From positions 1-64,000 of the forward strand of contig JBKJKM010000174.1 of the NCBI GenBank assembly GCA_046597375.1: a stretch of DNA of 64,000 nt. The letters are read 5' to 3'. Positions 32,738 through 40,252 of the stretch are shown one piece after another. The position numbers were made by a program, and so were the translations under genes. Source of the stretch: DATLED01 sp046597375. GTDB taxonomy: Bacteria > Actinomycetota > Acidimicrobiia > Acidimicrobiales > CADCTF01. The notes under the pieces are model-generated. The model saw only the letters and a list, made by a program, of their open reading frames with translations, was not told the DNA's origin and did not search any database. Each line of letters opens with the position of its first letter. Position 1 is the first letter of the stretch.

Positions 32738-33721
32738 TCAGAGCGGGCCGGGCTGCAGGCCGAGCAGCACCTGGCGGAACTCACCGGAGCCCTGCCCGCT
32801 GGAGATCGTGCCGCTCACCTCCACGTCGAGGCCGTGCCTCGGGGAGAAAAGTGCCACCGCCGTGGACTCACCGGACGCGCCGGCGCCGGAGAGCTTCTCG
32901 ACGCGCCGGATGGCCCAGACATCGATGACCTGGCCGTCGATGCGAACCCGCCGGAGGCCGATGACCTCGGCCCGTACCGATCGCGAGAGCGGGATCGGTG
33001 TCGGCGCCACGCCGCTGACGGCGCAGCTGCTCTCGGACGACCAGCTCGCACCGGGCCGAAGCGGGAACTGCAGATCGACGACGTCGGGTTCCCAATCGCA
33101 GTCGCCTCTCGACTCGCCGAACGTGAACGTCGTGCGGAGCGTGCGGACACCGTCAGGTCGCCAGGCAACCTCACTCGTACTCGTGAGACGTCCGCCGGCG
33201 GTGGTGACGCTCAGGCGGACCTCGTCGCCACTGCGGCCCCGCTCCTCGACCCGCAACGTCGTGTCCTCTTCGCCACGCTCGCCGGCGCCGGCGCCGGAGG
33301 TGCGATAGCGGTACACGCCCGATCTCGGCGGGCTGGCCGGGCCGGGGTCGACAGGCTCGCCGAGGTCCTCGAGCGGCGCCGTCGTCGGCGCCTCGGTGCC
33401 AGGCGCGGCCGCCGCACCCGGTGCGGCTGCGCCCGTCGGCGTCGTCGTCGCGTCGGCTCCGACCCCCGTGGTCGTCGGGGCCGCAACCGCGCCTCTCGAA
33501 ACCGAGTCGTTCGGCTGCAGACCCTCAGCTCCTGGGATCGTCACCTCTTCGCCGTCGCCGGGCGAAGGGACGGATGTTGCGCCGAGCTGATCCGTGGCGA
33601 CGACGCCCTCGGTCGGGCCCCGATCGTCGCCGACCACCGGCAGGGCGACGATCGCCACCATCGCCAGGATCGATGTCATGGCCCAGAGCAGGCGACGAAG
33701 CAGCTGATGATGGTGCGCCAT
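32738..33721 (-). CDS. Hypothetical exported protein with low-complexity Ala/Thr/Pro linker
   Basis: 327 residues. A basic N-terminus and helix (LLWAMTSILAMVAIVALPVV) form a signal peptide or anchor. Residues 45-130 are an Ala/Pro/Thr/Gly-rich linker (for example TTPTGAAAPGAAAAPG). Residues 135-327 are a beta-rich domain (GVYRYRTSG, EVRLSVTTAGG, two Cys in GDCDWEP and SSCAVSG that could pair). No family recognised. Probably a cell-surface protein. Confidence 0.7.
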   Translation of the reverse strand: MAHHHQLLRRLLWAMTSILAMVAIVALPVVGDDRGPTEGVVATDQLGATSVPSPGDGEEVTIPGAEGLQPNDSVSRGAVAAPTTTGVGADATTTPTGAAAPGAAAAPGTEAPTTAPLEDLGEPVDPGPASPPRSGVYRYRTSGAGAGERGEEDTTLRVEERGRSGDEVRLSVTTAGGRLTSTSEVAWRPDGVRTLRTTFTFGESRGDCDWEPDVVDLQFPLRPGASWSSESSCAVSGVAPTPIPLSRSVRAEVIGLRRVRIDGQVIDVWAIRRVEKLSGAGASGESTAVALFSPRHGLDVEVSGTISSGQGSGEFRQVLLGLQPGPL

Positions 33722-33730
33722 GGCGAGAGG

Positions 33731-33937
33731 CTACGAGTTGGTGACGCCCTTGTCGCCGTGCTCGATGCGAATCTGCTCCTCGACCTCTTCCGGCGTCTCG
33801 GCTTCGCTTTCCGCCCGACCCTCGGCCTCGACGCTGCGATCGCCGGTCGCCCACCCGGTGACTTCCTTGACCTTCGCCTTGAACGACTGGTCGTCGCCAC
33901 CCTTGGGCACTGCGTTCTCGTTTGCTTCTTCGGTCAT
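33731..33937 (-). CDS. CsbD-like small stress protein
   Basis: 68 residues. The core KAKVKEVTGWATGDRSVEAEGRAE matches the CsbD pattern (KVKE-x-G-x-TGD-x-x-x-EAEGK), with an acidic, Glu-rich tail after it. CsbD proteins are abundant under general stress, role unclear. A TAGGAA hexamer lies 6 nt before the ATG. The 79-bp gap to the divergent acyl-CoA dehydrogenase also has a CCCGAG/CTCGGG repeat at 33951-33979. Confidence 0.75.
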   Translation of the reverse strand: MTEEANENAVPKGGDDQSFKAKVKEVTGWATGDRSVEAEGRAESEAETPEEVEEQIRIEHGDKGVTNS

Positions 33938-34004
33938 GTGCGGTTCCTACCCCGAGACGACGTGGAATGACCGCTCGGGCTGGCGCCGTTCGTCCCACCG
34001 CCCG

Positions 34005-34010
34005 TAACTT
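34005..34010 (+). promoter_or_regulatory. -10 element TAACTT for leaderless acyl-CoA dehydrogenase gene
   Basis: TAACTT lies exactly 6 nt before the ATG at 34017, with no ribosome site between. Confidence 0.5.
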
Positions 34011-34016
34011 CGGCCC

Positions 34017-35246
34017 ATGATCGAGTGGTCCGACGAGCAACTGATGATCCGCGACGCCATCCGGCAGTTCGTGGACAAAGAGATCAAGCCTCACGTCGAG
34101 GAACTGGAGCACGGCGACCTCCCGCCGTACGCCATCCTCAAGAAGCTCTTCTCGACCTTTGGCATGGACGCCATGGCCAAAGCCGGTTTCGAGAAGACGA
34201 TCGCCCGCGAGAAGGCGATCGCGGCTGGCGAACCCGTCGAGGAGCGCGGCGGGCGAGGCGGCGACGGGGGCGGCGGCATGACGCTGATCCCGATCATCGA
34301 GCTGTGCCGCTACTGCCCCGGCATGGTGACGGCCATGGGGGTGTCGATGGGCCTCACGGCCAGCGCCATCATGAGTCGAGGAACGACGCGCCAAAAGGAG
34401 CGCTGGGCCCTCGACCTCCTCACCTTCGACAAGGTCGGCGCATGGGCCATCACCGAGCCCGACTCGGGCAGCGACGCCTTTGGATCGATGAAGTCCACGG
34501 CCAAGCGCGACGGCGACGAGTACCTGCTGAACGGTTCGAAGACGTTCATCACGAACGGGCCCTACGCCGACACGACGGTGTTCATCTGCAAGCTCGACGA
34601 GGGCAACCCGCCGGCCGAGCGCAAGGTGTTGAGCTTCGTGCTCGACAAGGGGATGCCCGGCTTCGAGCAGTCGAAGCCGTTGCGCAAAATGGGCATGCAC
34701 TCCTCACCCACCGGCCAGCTCTTCCTGAGCGACGTGCGCGTCGGCATCGACCGACTCATCGGCGAGTCCGAGGAGGCGGCGGCCAGCGGTGGCCGCAGCG
34801 CCGCCAAGGACACCTTCTCGATGGAGCGGAGCGGCGTGGCGGCCATGGCCCTCGGCATCATCGAGCAGTGCCTCGAGGTCTCGGTGGAGTACGCCAAGAA
34901 CCGCGTGCAGTTCGGTCAGCGCATCGGCGACTTCCAGCTCATCCAGCTGAAGCTGGCGAAGATGGAGGTGGCCCGCCTCAACGTGCAGAATCTCGTGTTT
35001 CGCAGCATGGAAATCGGGGCTGCGGGCAAGGGCCTGAGCCTGGCCGAGGCGTCGGCCATGAAGCTCTACTCGGCCCAGGCCGCCACCGAGGTCGCACTCG
35101 AGGCCGTCCAGCTCTTCGGCGGCAACGGCTACATGGCCGAGTACCAGGTCGAGCAACTCGCTCGCGACGCCAAGGTGCTGCAGATCTACGCCGGCACGGA
35201 CGAGATCCAGATCACCCACATCGCCAAGGATCTGCTGAACCGCTGA
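34017..35246 (+). CDS. Acyl-CoA dehydrogenase
   Basis: 409 residues of the FAD-dependent family. Signatures are AWAITEPDSGSDAFG (flavin and substrate loop), FITNGPYADTTVFI, MGMHSSPTGQLFLSDVRV, the C-terminal QLFGGNGYMAEYQVEQLARD and IYAGTDEIQITHIAKDLL. It introduces a trans-2 double bond into an acyl-CoA thioester. A Gly-rich insert (EERGGRGGDGGGG, near residue 80) is unusual. The chain-length or branch preference is not evident. A methyltransferase gene starts 2 nt after its stop. Confidence 0.9.
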   Translation: MIEWSDEQLMIRDAIRQFVDKEIKPHVEELEHGDLPPYAILKKLFSTFGMDAMAKAGFEKTIAREKAIAAGEPVEERGGRGGDGGGGMTLIPIIELCRYCPGMVTAMGVSMGLTASAIMSRGTTRQKERWALDLLTFDKVGAWAITEPDSGSDAFGSMKSTAKRDGDEYLLNGSKTFITNGPYADTTVFICKLDEGNPPAERKVLSFVLDKGMPGFEQSKPLRKMGMHSSPTGQLFLSDVRVGIDRLIGESEEAAASGGRSAAKDTFSMERSGVAAMALGIIEQCLEVSVEYAKNRVQFGQRIGDFQLIQLKLAKMEVARLNVQNLVFRSMEIGAAGKGLSLAEASAMKLYSAQAATEVALEAVQLFGGNGYMAEYQVEQLARDAKVLQIYAGTDEIQITHIAKDLLNR

Positions 35247-35248
35247 GG

Positions 35249-36145
35249 ATGAGCGAGTCCTGGGACGGAGAGCGGGTCACCCGCTGGATCCGGCAGTCCG
35301 AGGGCCTCGAGCGCCAGCTGGCGCCCGTGTCGGCGGTGCTGTTGGGAGCGGCCGAGCTGCGGCCTGGTGAGGTCGTCCTCGACGTCGGCTGCGGCACCGG
35401 GCCGACCACGTGGGCCGCCGCCCGCGCCGTCGGCGCCGGCGGACGGGTCTACGGCCTCGACGTGTCCGCCGAGATGCTGGCGGCGGCCGCGAAGGCGCCG
35501 GTCGGCGACCCGGGCGCCCTGGCGCCGGTCGATTGGATCACGGCGGACGCCGTCACCTGGACTCCCGAGGGTGGCGCATCGTTCGACGTGGTCTTGTCCC
35601 GCTTCGGCGTCATGTTCTTCTCCGACTCGGCGTCCGCCTTCGCCCATCTGGCGGAGGCGACCCGCCCCGGACGCGGCCGGCTGGCCGTCGCGGTCTGGGC
35701 CAAGCGCGACGAATCCGCACTGTTCGCCGTGCCGCTTCACGCCGCCGTCGGCGCTCTTCGCGCCCGCGGCCTCGACCGCACGACCAGCGGCGTCTCGCTC
35801 GACGACTTCCTGGCTGACGACGAATCTGGGCCGTTCTCACTCCACGACCCGACCTCGCTCACGGATCTGCTGACGAGCGCCGGGTGGGAGGACGTCCGGG
35901 TCTCGTTCCACCTCCTTCCCTTGCTTTTCGCCGGCGGGGTATCGCCCGCGGTCGCCGGACGCGCCGCCCTCGACTTCGGGCCGACCCGCGCCCTTCTCGT
36001 CGGCCTCGACGACTCGTCCGTTGCGGCGGCCGAGGCTGCCATCGTCGAGGCGTTCGCCGGCAACGTCGACGACGACGGGCAAGTGGTGTTGAGCGGTGCC
36101 GTTCGCCTTGTCACCGCCCTGAGGTCACAAGTCACGTCGCCGTAG
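35249..36145 (+). CDS. SAM-dependent class I methyltransferase
   Basis: 298 residues. Motif I is VVLDVGCGTGPTTWAAA, motif II YGLDVSAEMLAAAA and motif III DWITADAVTW; the order fits the Ubie/COQ5-like Methyltransf_11/25 group. A C-terminal half after residue 170 forms a small cap (DESGPFSLHDPTSLTDLLTS). The substrate is unknown. It is close enough to the acyl-CoA dehydrogenase gene to be co-transcribed. Confidence 0.83.
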   Translation: MSESWDGERVTRWIRQSEGLERQLAPVSAVLLGAAELRPGEVVLDVGCGTGPTTWAAARAVGAGGRVYGLDVSAEMLAAAAKAPVGDPGALAPVDWITADAVTWTPEGGASFDVVLSRFGVMFFSDSASAFAHLAEATRPGRGRLAVAVWAKRDESALFAVPLHAAVGALRARGLDRTTSGVSLDDFLADDESGPFSLHDPTSLTDLLTSAGWEDVRVSFHLLPLLFAGGVSPAVAGRAALDFGPTRALLVGLDDSSVAAAEAAIVEAFAGNVDDDGQVVLSGAVRLVTALRSQVTSP

Positions 36146-36173
36146 CGGCCGCGGAGTGAGACGGTTATGTCTC

Positions 36174-37724
36174 ATGACCACGACCGAACAACCTCCCGCC
36201 GGAGGAGATGCGGCCGGCACCACCGTCGAGGAGAAGCGGTGGTGGATCCTCGGCGTGTTGTGTCTCAGCCTCGTCATCGTCATCGTCGGAAACACCGTGC
36301 TGAACGTGGCCCTTCCGACCCTCGTGCGGGAGCTGCAGGCGACGCAGACCGAGCTTCAGTGGATCGTCGACGCCTACGCGCTCGTCTTCGCCGGACTGCT
36401 GCTCACGGCCGGGGCCCTGGGTGACCGCTTCGGGCGAAAGGGTGCCCTCACCGTCGGCCTCGTCATCTTCGGCGGCGCCTCAGCCGCCAGCGCCTTCGTC
36501 GACAGCCCCGCCGGTCTGATCGCCGGCCGGGCCGTGATGGGCCTCGGCGCGGCGTTCGTCATGCCGGCCACACTGTCGATCCTCACCACGGTGTTCCCGC
36601 CACGCGAACGGGGTCGCGCCATCGCCATCTGGGCCGGCCTGGCCGGCGCCGGGGCCGCCATCGGTCCCATAGGCAGCGGCTTCCTCCTCGAACACTTCTG
36701 GTGGGGTTCGGTGTTCCTGATGAACCTCCCGATCATCGCCATCGCGTTGATTGCCGGACTGATCCTGGTTCCGTCGTCGAAGGACCCGGACGAGGCACCT
36801 CTCGATCCGATCGGAGCGGGGCTCTCCATCGCCGGCCTGGCCTCGCTGCTCTACGCGATCATCGAGGCACCGAGCCACGGCTGGACGGCGCCCGAGACAC
36901 TGGCGGCGTTCGCCGCAGCCGCCGCCCTTCTCAGCACGTTCGCTTGGTGGGAGCTGCGTTCGGCAGCGCCGATGCTGCAGCTCCGTTGGTTCAAGAACCC
37001 TGGTTTCAGCACGGCGAGCGGGGCCATCACCCTCGTGTTCTTCGCCATGTTCGGCACGTTCTTCCTCTTCAGCCAGTACCTCCAGCTCGTGCTTGGCTAC
37101 GGCACCCTCGAGGCGGGCTTGCGGATGCTGCCGATGGCTGTCGTGATGATGATCGCGGCCCCCAATAGCGCACGGCTGACCGAGCGCTTCGGACCCAAGC
37201 GGGTCGTGGCGGGCGGGCTGGCCACGGTCGGGCTCGGCCTCACGCTCATGTCCTTCGCCACGGTGGACTCCGGCTACCTCCCGGTGATGATCGCCCTGAT
37301 GGTGATGTCGGCTGGCATGGGCTCGTCGATGGCGCCGGCGACGGCCACGATCATGACGTCGCTTCCGATGGGGAAGGCCGGCGTGGGATCGGCGGTCAAC
37401 GACACGACCCGCGAGTTGGGCGGAGCCCTCGGCGTGGCCGTACTCGGCAGCCTGGCGGCGTCGGCCTACTCGCGAGGGGTCGGCGACCTCGCCGCCTCTC
37501 TCCCGGCCGAAGCGGCGGCGGTGGCTCGCACCTCACTCGGTGCCGCCATCGAGGTAGGCCGCCAGATCGGCGGGCCGGCCGGCGAAGTCGTCGTGCGCAC
37601 CGCCCAGGTCGCCTACGTCGACGGGATGTCGAACGGGTTACGGGTCGGCGCGATGGTCGTGTTCATCGCCGCCGCCCTCGTCTTCCGGTTCCTCCCGGCG
37701 GTGCCGGCGGCGCACGACGCATGA
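36174..37724 (+). CDS. MFS drug exporter, DHA2 (EmrB/QacA) family
   Basis: 516 residues, 14 helices. Family marks are VIVIVGNTVLNVALPTLVRE in helix 1, LQWIVDAYALVFAGLLLTAG in helix 2, GDRFGRKG in loop 2-3, and the motif C-like GLAGAGAAIGPIGSGFLL of antiporters in helix 5. Exports hydrophobic drugs or metabolites with protons. No regulator is adjacent. An ATG at 36156 is in frame, but the MTTTEQPP start is more natural. Confidence 0.88.
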   Translation: MTTTEQPPAGGDAAGTTVEEKRWWILGVLCLSLVIVIVGNTVLNVALPTLVRELQATQTELQWIVDAYALVFAGLLLTAGALGDRFGRKGALTVGLVIFGGASAASAFVDSPAGLIAGRAVMGLGAAFVMPATLSILTTVFPPRERGRAIAIWAGLAGAGAAIGPIGSGFLLEHFWWGSVFLMNLPIIAIALIAGLILVPSSKDPDEAPLDPIGAGLSIAGLASLLYAIIEAPSHGWTAPETLAAFAAAAALLSTFAWWELRSAAPMLQLRWFKNPGFSTASGAITLVFFAMFGTFFLFSQYLQLVLGYGTLEAGLRMLPMAVVMMIAAPNSARLTERFGPKRVVAGGLATVGLGLTLMSFATVDSGYLPVMIALMVMSAGMGSSMAPATATIMTSLPMGKAGVGSAVNDTTRELGGALGVAVLGSLAASAYSRGVGDLAASLPAEAAAVARTSLGAAIEVGRQIGGPAGEVVVRTAQVAYVDGMSNGLRVGAMVVFIAAALVFRFLPAVPAAHDA

Positions 37725-37780
37725 CCGCCGTCATGGCCAGCGTTCGCAGCTGAGGTACCGCCGTCTGGGACGATGGCGTC

Positions 37781-39187
37781 GTGCGACTCGAGCGGGACCG
37801 GCGGGGCCTCTGCACCCTCGTGCCTCTTCTCGCCCTCAGCATCATCGTCCTCGCCCTGGCGCCGGCACGACCGGCGGGCGCCACCATCGCCTCGATCTCG
37901 CCGTCATCGGCGACGGTCCAGCCGGGAAGCAGCATCACCACGACCGTCCGGGTGCAGGCGGCCGGCCTCACGTGCCTCTCCGCCCGACCCTCCACGACCG
38001 CCCTCACGGTCGAACTCGCTCGGGAGTGCGACGACACCTCTTCCTGGTCGTCGTTGCTCACGGTGACCGCCAGCGAGTCGATCACCCCTGGTACGTACTC
38101 GGTTCGGGTCACCGACCAGGAGTCGGGGGACGGTGGCGGGAGGACCTTCACCGTGCGGGTCGGGCCGGAGCCGACGACGGCACCCCCCGTTACAACGACC
38201 ACGCTGGCCGCGACCACGACGGTTCCGCCCACCACGACGACGTCTTCGACGACGACCACGCGGCCCGCCACCACCACGGCGCCCAGCACCGTGACGACGT
38301 CTGCGGTGGCGGCCTCCACGACGACGTCGAAGGCTCCACCACCTCCGGGCGGCGGGTTCTTCAACGTCGCTTCGTTGGTGGATGCCGGCGTCCCGGACGA
38401 GGGCCTGTTCCTGCCACTCACGACCGCCGGCTACCTGTCGTGCCTCCCCCTGACCGAAGCGTGCGTGGACGAAGCCTCGGGCGTCGTGCTCGTCCCGGCG
38501 CGCACCACCGAAGTGGCGTGGCGCGTGGCCGGCCCGGACGAGACGACGGCACCGCGCACCCAACTGCAGGGCCTGCGACCTCTCACGCCGGTCGGTCGAG
38601 CACCGACTGACCCCGGCGCTCAGGACTATGCCCTCCCGGTCCTCGACCTCTCGACCGAGGGGGGACAGCTCCGCACCATCGTGCGCGGCCTCGACGAGCG
38701 GGGGCAGTTGGTCGCTCCCCGAGCCGGACCGACCTTCGCCGTCCCCGTGGCCGAAGGCCCGATGGCGCAGCCGAACGCATCGACGTTCGTGGCGTCGGCC
38801 CCGTTTGGACGACCGCGCCTCGCCACCAAAGGCCAGTTGACCGAGGCGTCGCCCGTCATCGCACTCTTCGCCGCTACGGAGTTGCAGGTGATCTACGCCC
38901 TTCGGCCCGATCCGACCTGGGGTCTGAACGTCGACCTCCTCCCCCTGCTCGGCGACGGCATCGTGCCCTACCTCGTTCGAGGAGTCGACGGCCCGCCCGG
39001 CCTCTATGTGGCTCGGCCGGAAGGGCTGCGGGTTCCCACCGCCGGCAGCACCCTGGCCACCGAACCGCAGCCCTCCGGTCGATCCGCTGGCGGGATCTCA
39101 CCGGCGCTGCTCCTTGCCGGCGCCGTCGGGACCGGCATGCTCGCCACCATCGCCTTGGCTATTCGGCGCCGGCGAGATCCCCACTGA
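37781..39187 (+). CDS. Hypothetical cell-surface protein with Thr-rich stalk
   Basis: 468 residues from a GTG. A signal peptide (LVPLLALSIIVLALAPARPAGA) is followed by an Ig-like beta domain (SISPSSATVQPGSS to GGRTFTVRV), a Thr-rich stalk with runs such as TTTTTSSTTTT (about residues 132-185), a larger beta-rich domain and a C-terminal helix with a basic end (MLATIALAIRRRRDPH). It is a type I membrane protein facing outward. The stalk is likely O-glycosylated; family unknown. Confidence 0.72.
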   Translation: MRLERDRRGLCTLVPLLALSIIVLALAPARPAGATIASISPSSATVQPGSSITTTVRVQAAGLTCLSARPSTTALTVELARECDDTSSWSSLLTVTASESITPGTYSVRVTDQESGDGGGRTFTVRVGPEPTTAPPVTTTTLAATTTVPPTTTTSSTTTTRPATTTAPSTVTTSAVAASTTTSKAPPPPGGGFFNVASLVDAGVPDEGLFLPLTTAGYLSCLPLTEACVDEASGVVLVPARTTEVAWRVAGPDETTAPRTQLQGLRPLTPVGRAPTDPGAQDYALPVLDLSTEGGQLRTIVRGLDERGQLVAPRAGPTFAVPVAEGPMAQPNASTFVASAPFGRPRLATKGQLTEASPVIALFAATELQVIYALRPDPTWGLNVDLLPLLGDGIVPYLVRGVDGPPGLYVARPEGLRVPTAGSTLATEPQPSGRSAGGISPALLLAGAVGTGMLATIALAIRRRRDPH

Positions 39188-39224
39188 ACCTGAAAGGTGT
39201 CGGGCTCCGTAGGATCCGTCGCAC

Positions 39225-39983
39225 ATGAGCGACGGCATGCAGGCAAAGACGATCTCGATCACGGGACACGGCGGTGACCACATCGAGGCGTACCAGGCCC
39301 GCCCCACCGACGAGGCGCCGGCCCGGGGCGGGGTCGTCGTTATCCATCACATGCCCGGCTACGACCGCGCCACCAAGGAAATTGTTCGCACCTTCGCGGT
39401 GTACGGCTACGACGCGGTCTGTCCCAACCTGTTCCACCGCTATGCGCCGGGCGCCAAGCCCGGCGATGCCGCGGCGGCAGCGCGCGCCGCCGGCGGCGCA
39501 CCCGACGACCAAGCCATGGGCGACATCGCCGGCGCGGCCGCCCACCTGCGAGCCCTTTCCACCTCGAACGGCAAGGTCGGGGTGATCGGCTACTGCTCCG
39601 GCGGCCGGCAGGCTTGGCTGGCGGCTTGCCTGCTCGACATCGACGCCGCCGTCGATTGCTACGGCGGTCGCGTCGTTGTCTCGGCCGAAGATCTGAGCCC
39701 TGAGCGACCGACGGCGCCTCTCGACCTGGCTCCCCAGATGCGAGCCCCGTTGCTCGGTCTCTTCGGCGCCGACGACCGCAACCCGTCGCCCGAGCACGTG
39801 GCCCGGATGGACGCCGAACTGGCGGCGCTCGACAAGCCGTTCGAGTTCTACTCCTACGACGGCGCCGGCCACTCGTTCTTCTCCGTCGATCGACCGAGCT
39901 ACCACCTCGACGCATCGAAGGAAGGCTGGAAGCGGATCTGGTCGTGGTTCGGCACCCACCTTTCGACGGACGGAACAGTTTGA
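39225..39983 (+). CDS. Dienelactone hydrolase family protein
   Basis: 252 residues, alpha/beta hydrolase. The nucleophile is Cys in IGYCSGGRQAW, as in true dienelactone hydrolases. The acid is the Asp of FGADDRNPS and the His is in DGAGHSFF. The family opens lactones in chlorocatechol breakdown and related ester bonds; the actual substrate is unknown. A TAGGAT hexamer is 9 nt before the ATG. It is translationally coupled to the DUF6295 gene (TGATG). Confidence 0.87.
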   Translation: MSDGMQAKTISITGHGGDHIEAYQARPTDEAPARGGVVVIHHMPGYDRATKEIVRTFAVYGYDAVCPNLFHRYAPGAKPGDAAAAARAAGGAPDDQAMGDIAGAAAHLRALSTSNGKVGVIGYCSGGRQAWLAACLLDIDAAVDCYGGRVVVSAEDLSPERPTAPLDLAPQMRAPLLGLFGADDRNPSPEHVARMDAELAALDKPFEFYSYDGAGHSFFSVDRPSYHLDASKEGWKRIWSWFGTHLSTDGTV

Positions 39984-40252
39984 TGTGCACGTACCTGACC
40001 CTCTCGACCGACGTGGCCGGGAGCGGGCTGCAGGGAGGCGACGACTGGTTCGGCGTCGAACGCGCCGTCGTGTACTTCGACCACCCACAGGACGCGTCGC
40101 TCGAGCATGCGCTGTGCGTCGATGTGCGCGGTCGTGACGTGGGCCAGCGCGTCGCCGTCGAGCTCGATGCCTCCTCGGCTCGTCGACTGGCCGAGACGAT
40201 CCTCGCCGTCCTCGACGACGCCGAGACCCGCACGCTCGTCGACCCCTCATGA
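39983..40252 (+). CDS. DUF6295-family small protein
   Basis: 89 residues. It begins MCTYLTLSTDVAGSG, then WFGVERAVVYFDHPQDASLE, and ends with a helix (SARRLAETILAVLDD). This matches the short DUF6295 family of actinobacteria as I recall it. The function is unknown. It sits between a dienelactone hydrolase (1-nt overlap) and a molybdenum hydroxylase (4-nt ATGA overlap), so it is probably a partner in the same pathway. Confidence 0.7.
   Translation: MCTYLTLSTDVAGSGLQGGDDWFGVERAVVYFDHPQDASLEHALCVDVRGRDVGQRVAVELDASSARRLAETILAVLDDAETRTLVDPS

Noticed and set aside
37781..39187. Sortase substrate (LAxTG) in the Thr-rich surface protein
   Set aside because: The only similar string is LATEP, too far from the helix and lacking Thr-Gly at the right places.
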